Made by a program: the position numbers and the translations under genes. Positions 54,900 through 64,000 of a stretch of DNA of 64,000 bases are shown one piece after another. A model generated the notes under the pieces. That model was given only the letters and a program-made list of their open reading frames with translations, did no database searches and was not told where the DNA came from. Within the stretch, counting starts at the first letter, position 1, and every line of letters starts with the position of its first letter. This DNA comes from Tenebrio molitor (Eukaryota; Arthropoda; Insecta; Coleoptera; Tenebrionidae), in contig NC_091051.1 of the NCBI RefSeq assembly GCF_963966145.1, forward strand, positions 4,650,001 to 4,714,000. The letters run 5' to 3'.

Positions 54900-55600
54900 G
54901 ATGAATTGTTTTATTAAATAAAATAATTATTTATCTAGGTTCAGATATTTTTTTTATATATTTTTTTGTATTGAGTAGTTTCGAACAATTTTAGAAACAA
55001 ATAAAATTGTTGGGAAGTGGTAAATGTTGTTTTTTGGTTCAAATTTGAAGAAATATTTGTACAAAAAATATTTTTGAAGAAATCATCACAGGTTGGTCAT
55101 ACGAGTAAATATACAAAGTGTTCAAAAATTATTGCGGTATCGTAGGTTGCTTGGATCGGAAAAAAAGTTTTTGTACTCATAGCTTCAAAATTGGTATTTC
55201 CCGGTTGTCCTCGGAGTGCGGAAACAACGATTTCCCGCACGCGGTATTTTTTACTTTGCAGCAGAAACTAGGGGAAACTGCATTGTCAGATTGGTGATTA
55301 ATGACGTAGACGGAAACGTCAATTCCCTCTAAACAAAATGGACGCTTCTCACATTTGCAATTGTAAAATTAATTCTCAGCAACACAAGAAATAAGTGATT
55401 TTATTAAGAATACAATCAAAAAGGTAACAGGGCCTTGAAAATGTTAAACTAGCTAAATAATTTACTGAACTAAATTTGTTGTATATGTATTACGTTTGTG
55501 CTTTACGTTAAAATATGTATATTTTGAAACACTCAGTAGGTACTTCTAAAATATTCTGTAAAAAAATTAAACTGGGCACAAGACTCTTAATTTGTTGATC
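54900..55600. other. AT-rich spacer, no feature recognised
   Basis: AT-rich sequence between MITE D copy 1 and the unique island at 55660. TACAAAGTGTTCAAAAATTA at about 55112 looks like a lone transposon end; I found no matching partner. Confidence 0.4.
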
Positions 55601-55659
55601 GTTATAAAAACATTCTTTTTTCTTTTGACCAACAGCCATTTTTCCATCTCTTGGTCCAA

Positions 55660-56900
55660 TCTTTCTTGGTCAATTCTTTTCCAGGGCCGCCCGGAATCCC
55701 AAAAAGGCCGCCACAACCCCGTCCATAATCAGATGCACACACGGCCGCTTCTCTTTTTTCTTTTAAGCCGCGTCCAAATCCGACGACATCAACTGTCCGA
55801 GCCGAAGACAGAAGACGAGGGACCACCCCGGTCATAATCCTCCCAACTCTTTCCCAAAACTCCAACAATCCACCTCTTATACTCTCACCAGCGAAAATTC
55901 GCGGTAGCGTTGAAACGAGATCCACTTGAGCGCGCCGCCTCTGCTTTCAATTATCCCAATTAGCAGCGTCGAGCGGGTTGGAATCAGGTGGACGCGGCGG
56001 CCAACTCTGGAGGCGGCGTTATCGATAGGTTTGTTTGCGCTGGTAATAATCGATGATGAGTGTGGGCCGAGTTTATCGTGTTATTAGTTGCGTAATCAAG
56101 AATTAGGTCTGTCGTAGGGGCGCCACCCCTATTCGAGGCCCTCGCTATTTACATTATTTGTAACGATTCAATTTCTATTGCTTTGATGAATGGGGGTGTT
56201 TTCATCCCGTTGCGACGGCTAAATACAGTTATAATAATTGTATTAATCCACCACCGGGAGGAATCCGGCTCCGGGAAAAAATCCTACGAGATAAACATCG
56301 ACCATGGCTTATGAACTAAATAATCGGCGGCGCCTTTGAGCCTTACAAACATCGTGTAGAAGGATGAAACTTCCCACTGATCCCAAGAAAGGACGAGGTT
56401 TTTACATTATAAGGATTACACGGAACACAGGTATCGAGCCGCGCCAATATTGCGGCTTCAGGATTTAAAAGATTGCCGAAGCTTATCTCGGACTTATTCG
56501 AGCACTCGCATCCCTCAACCCAGATCGTCGCCGCTGTTGTTTGGTATTTTGTGGGTACCACGCCGCCCGATTAATCAGTACCACCGGCGTCTTGTTGCCT
56601 CCCCCGGGACGCTAATTCGCCCCACAAGTAGCCGCTTCCTGGACGACAATGCAGGCTCGAGTGCTTGCGTACCCTAATTTGCCACCGTCTGCCAACTGCT
56701 GTTTTGCCGTTTGATGGACAGGCAAGAATTCGCCGACCTGACGGACTACTCAATTAGGGGAACTTTCCCCAGATTTATTTTTATGTTTTACATAGTTAAA
56801 AGTTGGACGGAGCCGGGTTGCTGTTTCGCCAATTGAAATTTTGATTATAATTAGGGGAGTTTGACGGAGTTCGTGCAACTGCACTTTCTTAATAAGAAGA
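55660..56900. promoter_or_regulatory. Unique island upstream of toy, candidate enhancer
   Basis: About 1.2 kb of unique GC-moderate DNA bordered by AT-rich sequence, in the upstream flank. No domain is found in its open frames. The enhancer role is inference from composition and context. Confidence 0.35.
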
Positions 56901-58520
56901 CTCTTTCTTTCAAATGTCTGATGCCTCTTTGTTATGCTTCTCTTATCATATTATTCGTTCATTTCCAACTTGGTGTGGTAACAATGATGACGTCCTTCGG
57001 CGAGTTGGAACAGATTCTGGGCAGGACTTGAAGGAAACTTCAACATTTTTAAAGTTGCTTGTGGTGAGGAATATCTTGTTTGTGTCAAGACCACTCGTCA
57101 AAATTTCTATTAACACTGACGCCGTCTCCGGAAATGCCAACAACATGTTCCAGAGACGGTTTAAAACTGGTCTAATTTGATAAATGAAAATTAATAATAA
57201 TCTCGTTTATTTTAAAAAAATTTAATTGCAAATATGTTTTTCTGTGACAAGAAGATGTCTGAAGGATGAACAAAATGTAGGGACTCACTCGATATCGCAA
57301 GTAAGGACGGTCAAGTAAAAAAAAAGTGTGAAATAAGAGATGACAATGAATAAAAAGTGTTAAAATGAATAAAGATAATATAAAAAAAAGGTGAGAAAAC
57401 GCAAAAAATGAAATTGAAACATTTTTGCAAAAGGAAAAGAATTGGAAACTTCGTTGAAAATTACAAGCAATAAATACTTTTTAATTTCAACATTGCAAAT
57501 AAAATTCATTTGGGTTTTTATTAAGAGATTTATTTAACAATTTTCATTAGATTTTCTTAGGTCTAGAATAATTTGTAAAATAATTTCATTTCATTTTTTC
57601 CAAAATATCCAGATTTTAAATTGCTTCAAAAATTTAAGCCTAATTAATATCTAATCAAAATGTATTTATAATTTTAGTTTTAGACTTAAATAAATTGTTA
57701 TTTTTGTAATTTTAATCCATTCTAGCGGATTCTTAAAAAATTTTAAACCTTGAAAATTTAGATCTCGTAAAAAATAGTCGAGCGTGGGTGCAAATAATAG
57801 AAAAATTGATAAAAATGTGCATTCTAGCCTTAGCACACTTTCAAAATTATAAACAATTTATAATTAATCAACTTAAGTATGTACATAACATTTTTGGTTT
57901 ACAAAAATTGTTTCTTTACATTTTCTAAAAAGACTAAAAAGTAGATATTTTTTCTTTGGATTACACTTAAACTAAAAGCTAATCTATAGTCGATGTTTTC
58001 AGTTTTCGCGCAGATATTTCCAAGGTCACAGCCCATGAGAGAATCCATCACCTCTGCCTGCTACTAATGTAGACCAAGAATTAACAAGATTTTAGTTATT
58101 TTTCAACTCAGACGACTATTTCATCCTTAGCAATTTTCATGGATTTATTCTTTTGTATTCCTCTTAGTACAATTTTTTAATAAATCTTGCCCATTAATTC
58201 CACAAACAGCACTCATAAATCAGTTTTTTTTAATTCTTTCATGAAGGTCAAAGTATCTGTACAATATTTCGGTGACATTTTTTTTAATTCAGTAATTTCT
58301 TGTAAAAATTCTTCTTATAATCTCCATAAGATTGCCTGTTTTTCTTTGTAAGAATCTATGAAATATTGTCAGAAATGACATATTTATAGTAGTAGTTGAT
58401 AACGAGCAGAGAAACAAGATTTGAAATAAATGAAAGCAGAAGAAGTAAAAATAATAATCTAAAAAAAATAAATAATCAAAATTACAATTTACAGACAATC
58501 AATGTAGGAAGAGATAATTA
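56900..58520. other. AT-rich flank, no feature recognised
   Basis: Low-GC sequence with long A and T runs. No element ends, RNA genes or supported open frames were seen. Confidence 0.5.
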
Positions 58521-58526
58521 TAAATG

Positions 58527-58732
58527 TATCCAGTGTTTATTTAAATTTTCCATCAAAGTTCGCGTTGAAGAGTCGATTGTGAACGCACCACGGATTACGG
58601 ATCATCAACTGTTTAAGTCTAACCTCACTTTTGGCGTTGTTTGTGTTTTTACTCTGCCAACTGACGATTGGTGCGTTCACAATTGATTTCTCAACGCCAA
58701 CTTTGAGGAGAAATTTAAAAGAACACCCCATA
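58527..58732. mobile_element. MITE family D, copy 2, 206 bp
   Basis: Ends TATCCAGTGTTTATTTAAAT and ...AAAAGAACACCCCATA. It shares arms (GTTGAAGAGTCGATTGTGAA) and interior (TCTAACCTCACTTTTGGCG, GTTTGTGTTTTTACTCTGCC) with copy 1, in the same orientation. An interior stretch near ATGTAGTCGTATTATGG in copy 1 is rearranged here. Confidence 0.92.
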
Positions 58733-58799
58733 TATTATTTTAAAAATCTGTTGTTTCCATAAAAATGTATTTTCCAAAAATGGAGCATAACCATGTTCT

Positions 58800-59620
58800 T
58801 GAAACTTTTACAGAGACTTATAGTTAGATTTTTTTTTAATTAAAAAGTTAAAGAAGAGAACAAAGTCTAAATTGAAAGAAAAAAGGGAAAAATTAAAATA
58901 GAAACAAAGTAGGCAAACAAAAACAGAAAACGTGAGCGCTAAGAGGAGGTTTTACTAAAGCTAGAACTTCTGGAAGGTATGAAAAAACTCTTGAATTGTA
59001 AATGACAATGGTAACAAAATTTAAAAAATGAGAAGAGAAACGAAAAGTAGGTAAGTGGATTAAAAAAAAAACAGAAAAATAATATAATTTAAAACATTAG
59101 CAATTTGACAAAACAAACTCGAATTTCAATTGATAATTTAACTTTAATTGATCCATAAAAGGTTAAAATATGTAACAAGAAAAAATTGTACGGAAGCCAA
59201 AAGAAAGAGAACAAGGTTTGAATTGAAATAAACAAAACAATATAATATGAAATACAAAATAATATGAAAAAATAGATAGAACTAAAAAATTAAACATAGA
59301 AGACTGAGAAGAGTTTTATTGAAAGTGGAATCTGTAGGATATAAAATAATGCAATACATTTTGGTTAAAAAAGTAGGAAAGAGACTCTTGAACAGTGAAC
59401 AATAATGGTAAGAAAATTATATAAGAATTAAGAGAAAAGAAAATTTAAGAAAAGAATGTGGAGACATATTTAATTTAATTTAATTTATTTCTACAAGAAA
59501 AGAATTTGATCCTTGACCCTTGACAACTTGAGATGACATTCTTAACTCTTCTGCCCAATCAGTCCCAAATGAACTCAATATGCTTGAAATATGTTTTTTT
59601 TTCTTGATCAGTCGGCACAT
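58800..59620. repeat. Decayed ~400-460 bp tandem repeat, distal block
   Basis: The phrase AAACTCTTGAATTGTAAATG...GGTAACAAAATT at about 58985 recurs at 59388 and again beyond the unique island at 61570, 61960 and 62400. Preceding A/G-rich words recur in the same order. The array is interrupted by the unique island at 59640-60700. Confidence 0.65.
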
Positions 59621-59639
59621 CTTAAACATTAGCCTGACA

Positions 59640-60700
59640 TGCTTTACAGATTATAGATGAAAGCGCACCAACTTTATTTTGGATTCATCTTGAATCCATT
59701 GAAACGATTTCTGAAGCTCTTCTCCTTTCATCGATCGAACCCGCCGGAAACAAAGTTCTTTGCACCTCGCACCACCGTCTAAAAAAAACGGTTTTCCCAG
59801 CCTCCCCCTCTTCTTCGCATTTAATAGGTCGATTACCGAAAAATGATCCGAGCGGCTTGTGCCCCCGCCGCCCCCCAAAATAAACAAGAGCCCCCGCCAC
59901 CGCGTGTGAATAGTCCGTAATTTTGAATAGGCGCAATCCGAGATCGTGGCCACCACACGATCCTCCATAATGAGACGTGCAGCAAACAAAAAGAAGCTCC
60001 GAAGCCAGTAGCCGAGTCCATCCAGATCAAAGGCGGCCATCGTTTAAGAAAGCGGAGTGACTGTCGGAATTCCTGCGATCATTATGAAACACCGCCGTCT
60101 TTCATACGGATACAGTCGGATGTAAAATTCAATTAGATCGAGTATAAACGGGCCGCTCTGTATATTTCGCGGTCCCGCTTTTGTGCTCCGGCAAGCAGGC
60201 CGCAATAATTAATCCGCATCAGGTATGCCGTATTTGCCATTTCGACCGCGAACGAGGCTTATCGACCAATCGATTAATTAACTGGGATAACGGTGAAGCG
60301 GCATTGTTGGCACAGAAATCGACCCCTCGACGACAAAAGACAGGTGAAACCGAAGCTTTTTATCGACACAACCAGGTAATTCCATACGGAACGCTATCTG
60401 CGTCAGAAATCAGGCCGGGATGGTGAAATGTCAGTAAGCTGAACCCTTCTCGGGTGTCGACGCCCCCTCGCCAATTCAGGGAGGGCGGGTGGATTAGGGT
60501 TGCCGGGGGAGAAACGGAGACGAGATCATCGCCGCACCTGTGCCCCGAAAGGAGACCGGAGAATGTTTACATCTACACGAGACTGGAACTGTTTTGGAAT
60601 TGCCCTCGCACCCCCCCACCAGCACCCAACACAAAATTCTTCTACACAGTTGGAGGATAAATTGACACCCAATTAGTGCGAATCAGATTTCTTGGAGATA
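59640..60700. promoter_or_regulatory. Unique island upstream of toy, candidate enhancer
   Basis: Unique GC-moderate DNA splitting a decayed tandem array, with homeodomain-type motifs such as CGATTAATTAAC near 60270-60282. A 129-codon frame (59651-60040 minus) beginning MAAFDLDGLGYW has no domain I know and no splice partner; I treat it as incidental. Confidence 0.35.
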
Positions 60701-60849
60701 TTTCACGATTTTACTGAATTTCCTGATGGCGGCGAAATCGGTGACGAAACTTGGTATAATACAACTGTAGGAATGGTCTAGGAATGGTCACAGTTATGCG
60801 AAAACACCTTTATTTTAAGGAAAAAGGAAAAGATGTTGAATAGATATTA

Positions 60850-62500
60850 TTTTTTAAATCAGGTGATTTTAAAATTTGTAAAAAATTGAAATGTCATCAA
60901 GATCTCAAAACTTGTGGAAAAACATATGGTTAGAATTTTTAGATTTTTACAAAGTTCACAATTCAAATAATGTGTGAAAGATTTAATAAAATACAAGTTT
61001 GTACAAAAGTGAAAGAGAAATTAAAAAAAAAACGTGATTCTAAGAATAGATTACCTAAATGAAATTAGAATCTCGAGAAGATAATTAGTAAATAATACCT
61101 AAAAGCAGTAGAAGATAAGAATCAGGTAAGTAACAAAATTCTAAAAGTAATAAAAATTTTGAAGGATGACTAAAATATGTTTGTGACAAAATCAAATTTT
61201 GAAAATTTATGTATTTCCAAAACTTTGTGGACTTTTATAAAAATTAGCAATTAGATGATGATGATTTTTTGAAGCCATTTAATTGAAAATTTGGCGGATA
61301 TAAATGACCGTTGAGGGAGTCATATGATATGACGTCATAATCAATGAAGGTAATTTTCACAAATCAAGCGAAGTTTCGCTTTAGTTGTTCTTCGGCCCGA
61401 GCCTGACGATTTGAGCGTGACGTTTTTAGCGTGTCGCATGATACTAATTCACTGCCCGTGTAGTGTGCCTAAAGAAGTTTTCACTTCAAAAAATGTGAAT
61501 CTAAGAACAGATTAAATGAAATTTTAATCTCGAGAAGATAATTAAAGAAATTTTGGGCGAAAAAAGGGGAGAAAGACTACTGAATTGTGAAAAATAATGA
61601 AAATAAAGAATAAAAGAAGCAGAAGATAAGAACCAAATAAGTGACAAAAATTTTGAACTAATGTGACAAAATCAAATTTTCAATATTTATTTCCAAAAAC
61701 TTCTGTGGACTTTTATAAAAATTGACAATTAGGTATAGCTTAATAATTGGTGAATGAAAGATAAAAAAAACAAGTTTGGACAAAGTATGAGGAAAGGAAT
61801 AAAAAGATTACGAGAAATGAAAAAAGTAAAAATAAAAAAGCGAACAAATTAGAGACAGTGAAAGTTAAACACACAAAAAAAACATGAGCTATTTAAGAAG
61901 AAATTTTAACCTAATCGGAAGATAAAATAATAAAATATTTTTTTTTTAAAGGATATGAAGGAAACTTGAATTATGCAAGACCATGGAACTGAAAGACAGG
62001 AACAGAAAATGAAAATCAAATATGTAAATAGTAAAATTAGAAAACTAATAAAACTTTAGAATAGAAAAATGTTTAATTCGGCAAATTCCAATTTCGATTT
62101 TTTTTCTCTCTAAACATAGACCATCCCTGTGTTCTTAGAATTTTTTTAGATTCATCTGTTTAGAACTTTTGTAGGTTTTTCCAAAAAATCGCAATTCAGG
62201 CTTAATTTGTGTATGAAAAATAAAAAGAGATAAATGTGTACAAAAAAGAAAAGAATGACCTAGTTGGTAAAAGATTAAGGAATTAGAGAAACTAAAAATA
62301 AAATACCTACAAAAAAAAAACCAAAACGGGAGGCAAGAAGAAATTTAATGAAACTAGAGGGAGGCCACAGTAAATTTAAAAAATTCTCAAAAGGGTATGA
62401 AAAAGGCTCTTGAATTGTAAAAGACATCGATAATAAAATTTGAGAGGCAGAACCAGAAAACCAAAACCAGGTAAGTAACAAAATTAGAACATTTACGAAA
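60850..62500. repeat. Decayed ~400-570 bp tandem repeat, continuation
   Basis: Sequence at about 61030-61260 (GAATCTCGAGAAGATAATTA, then GACAAAATCAAATTTT, then GTGGACTTTTATAAAAATT) recurs at about 61495-61725. The TTGAATTG...AAAGACA block recurs at 61570, 61960 and 62400. It is related to the block at 58800-59620 by shared words. Confidence 0.7.
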
Positions 62501-62504
62501 TAGA

Positions 62505-62836
62505 AATTTGGAAAAATTTTCGGTAATTGTTCACTTTAACTACTTCTGGAATTTTTGCGTTTTTTCTGGCTAGACAGCCACAGGGCGTCCTCCTAGATCG
62601 TGTCCCACCACTCAAACCTTGTGCAAATGCCTTTTTTTTTCTCATTTGTTGTGTTTCAAGGTCGCGTCAAGGTCGCGCCAAGTCTTAGTATAACTAAAGT
62701 GTAAGGAAAATTTTCATTTGCACAAGGTTTGAATGGTGGGAAACGATCTAGGAGGATGCCCTGAGACTGTCTAGCCAGAAAAAACGCGAAAATTCCAGAA
62801 GTAGTTAAAGTGAACAATGACCAAATTTTCTCCAAA
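62505..62836. mobile_element. Inverted-repeat element, 332 bp, 105-bp core arms
   Basis: Left arm 62525-62629 (TTGTTCACTTTAACTACTTC ... CAAACCTTGTGCAAATG) and right arm 62715-62819 are near-perfect complements with exactly matched coordinates, and weaker pairing continues to the outer limits given. The 85-bp centre repeats GGTCGCGTCAAGGTCGCGCCAAG. No ORF. Confidence 0.94.
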
Positions 62837-63077
62837 CATCACGATATTTTTAGAACTCTTATTGATTTCGTTAATATCTATGTATTTCTGTAATTATTTT
62901 CAAAAAGCAATCGTTCAAGTTTCATTAAAAAGAAAAATTCCATGGTAATTGTGACGGTTTACTGAGTAAAGTATACGACAATTTTTCAAAATTTCCCAAA
63001 AAATTATCGAAAAAAGACAAATTAATATTCTTTAGCTATAAATTGTATTGATAACCTAATTACATTACATTTTTGAT

Positions 63078-63170
63078 TTACAATGCAAAAATTTCCGATA
63101 ATAATGCGGAATCTGGAAAAGTGCCCCGAATGCTTGCAACGTTTCCACGTTGAATGGCAAGGGAAATCCT
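63078..63170 (-). pseudogene. Second copy of the reverse transcriptase 3' tail
   Basis: The minus strand reads RISLAIQRGNVASIRGTF and ends LLSEIFAL and TAA, the same frame as the end of the fragment at 9277-9498. The 3' flanks also match for about 55 bp. It is more severely 5'-truncated than the other copy. Only 31 codons remain. Confidence 0.85.
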
Positions 63171-63179
63171 ATAAATTAA

Positions 63180-64000
63180 CTAACTCTCACTAGCACAATA
63201 AATATAAACTAACAAATTTTGATTTTAATTACGTTCAAAAAGCCAACTAGGCTCTGATGGATCTTGATAAAAATTTTGAAAAGTTGGTATAATTTTTACT
63301 AAAGTTAGTCAGAACAAAATATACTGTGCACTCTAAAAAAATATATGCAATCTTTGTCAACCGTTAAGTTTTTCTATTAGCGGTTAGAGTACTTAAATAT
63401 GTTTCTTTGTCCAAAACAATGTTTAAACTAGGGCTGCCAACTGAACCATAGAAGCGGTACCCTCTGAAGAACGGTACTTGGCAACACTGACAAAACGTCT
63501 TGAACGGTGATAATAAAATGTTACTGTTGACTTTTAATTGCCATTTTCTTATTCTTTAAATAAGCTGCCTAAAGACCATACGTGGAGCATAGTGGTACCT
63601 CTGAAACATTGCTAAAATAGACAACAAATTTGTAGGTGTCCAATATAATTTTTTTATATTCAACATCAAAGAGATAATCAAGTGCCCGAATCAAATCAGT
63701 ACCCATGAAATAATCAGCTGTTTTGCAAACTTTGAATGCTTTAATTTTTTATTAAAACATCTAATAAAACTATGTGTGTATGAATTTTTTTCTCAATGGA
63801 CTATTTGAGCAAAAGTAGTACCTACGAGTACTTGCAGTACTACTGGTGAAATAGGAAATGCATAAATAGAGAATCAAATCTGACAAGAATTTTGCTCAGT
63901 TTTAAAACTCTAACGAATTCTTGCTTGCAGACTCTCAAGTACTCTCAGTACCTCAAGAATTTAGCCACAATTTTTTTCTTTCCCTGTCTATTTTTTGCAG
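63180..64000. other. AT-rich end of window, no feature recognised
   Basis: Sequence beyond the retrotransposon tail shows no element ends, RNA gene or supported open frame. Short repeats of AGTACT/AGTACC are noticeable at 63810-63960. Confidence 0.5.

Noticed and set aside
59651..60040. 129-codon minus-strand ORF starting MAAFDLDGLGYW
   Set aside because: Not similar to anything I know, no splice context or conserved motif; kept only as part of a unique island.
61320..61460. Possible fifth foldback element around CTTCGGCCCGAGCC
   Set aside because: Arms pair poorly by eye; mentioned only as a similar centre.

Overview
The window is nuclear DNA from an arthropod, almost certainly an insect. 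It holds spliced genes with GT-AG introns, an insect-type Pax6 gene (twin of eyeless), AT-rich introns and many short inverted-repeat transposons. A beetle is my guess from the style of the repeats; nothing here proves the order. There is no bacterial gene, CRISPR array or viral genome. Three protein genes account for all the coding sequence I can support, with one tRNA gene. Layout: (1) 1-12,748, minus strand: an ANKS1/Odin-AIDA family adaptor (six ankyrin repeats, two SAM domains, a PTB domain). Thirteen coding exons (1,240 codons, all splice phases compatible) are visible, and the 3' end lies beyond the left edge. A tRNA-Ser(AGA) gene sits in its third intron, 65 nt past a splice donor. (2) 12,749-13,019: a 271-bp divergent promoter. 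(3) 13,020-14,821, plus strand: a complete TM7SF3-type seven-transmembrane protein (534 aa) in five exons separated by introns of only 47-51 bp. (4) 15,576-48,944, minus strand: twin of eyeless (toy/Pax6), nine coding exons, 459 aa, with paired domain, Ser50 homeodomain and the conserved Pax6 C-terminus, spread over 33 kb. It meets TM7SF3 tail to tail. A 5' UTR exon continues to about 49,074, and a CpG-rich island at 53.2-54.0 kb is the best candidate for its promoter and first non-coding exon. (5) 49-64 kb: the upstream flank of toy, without a gene I can support.

The non-coding DNA is a mosaic. Stretches of unique, moderate-GC sequence (for example 27.0-27.9, 31.9-32.8, 38.7-39.2, 44.2-45.4, 48.5-49.7, 52.6-54.1, 55.7-56.9 and 59.6-60.7 kb) alternate with AT-rich stretches made of decayed low-copy tandem arrays and of at least a dozen short inverted-repeat elements. 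The unique islands are candidate toy enhancers. The repeats include three different elements ending in TACAGGGTG, two copies of one 0.2-kb element, several foldback elements with a GC-rich centre, two 3' fragments of one retrotransposon at opposite ends of the window, and a fossil mariner transposase.

The genes have separate jobs. ANKS1 is a phosphotyrosine-signalling adaptor, TM7SF3 is a membrane protein, and Toy is the upstream transcription factor of the eye and head network. Only the ANKS1/TM7SF3 pair has a layout suggesting shared regulation. I found no evidence of an undescribed multi-gene system. The most unusual signals are the repeat architecture and the intronic tRNA.
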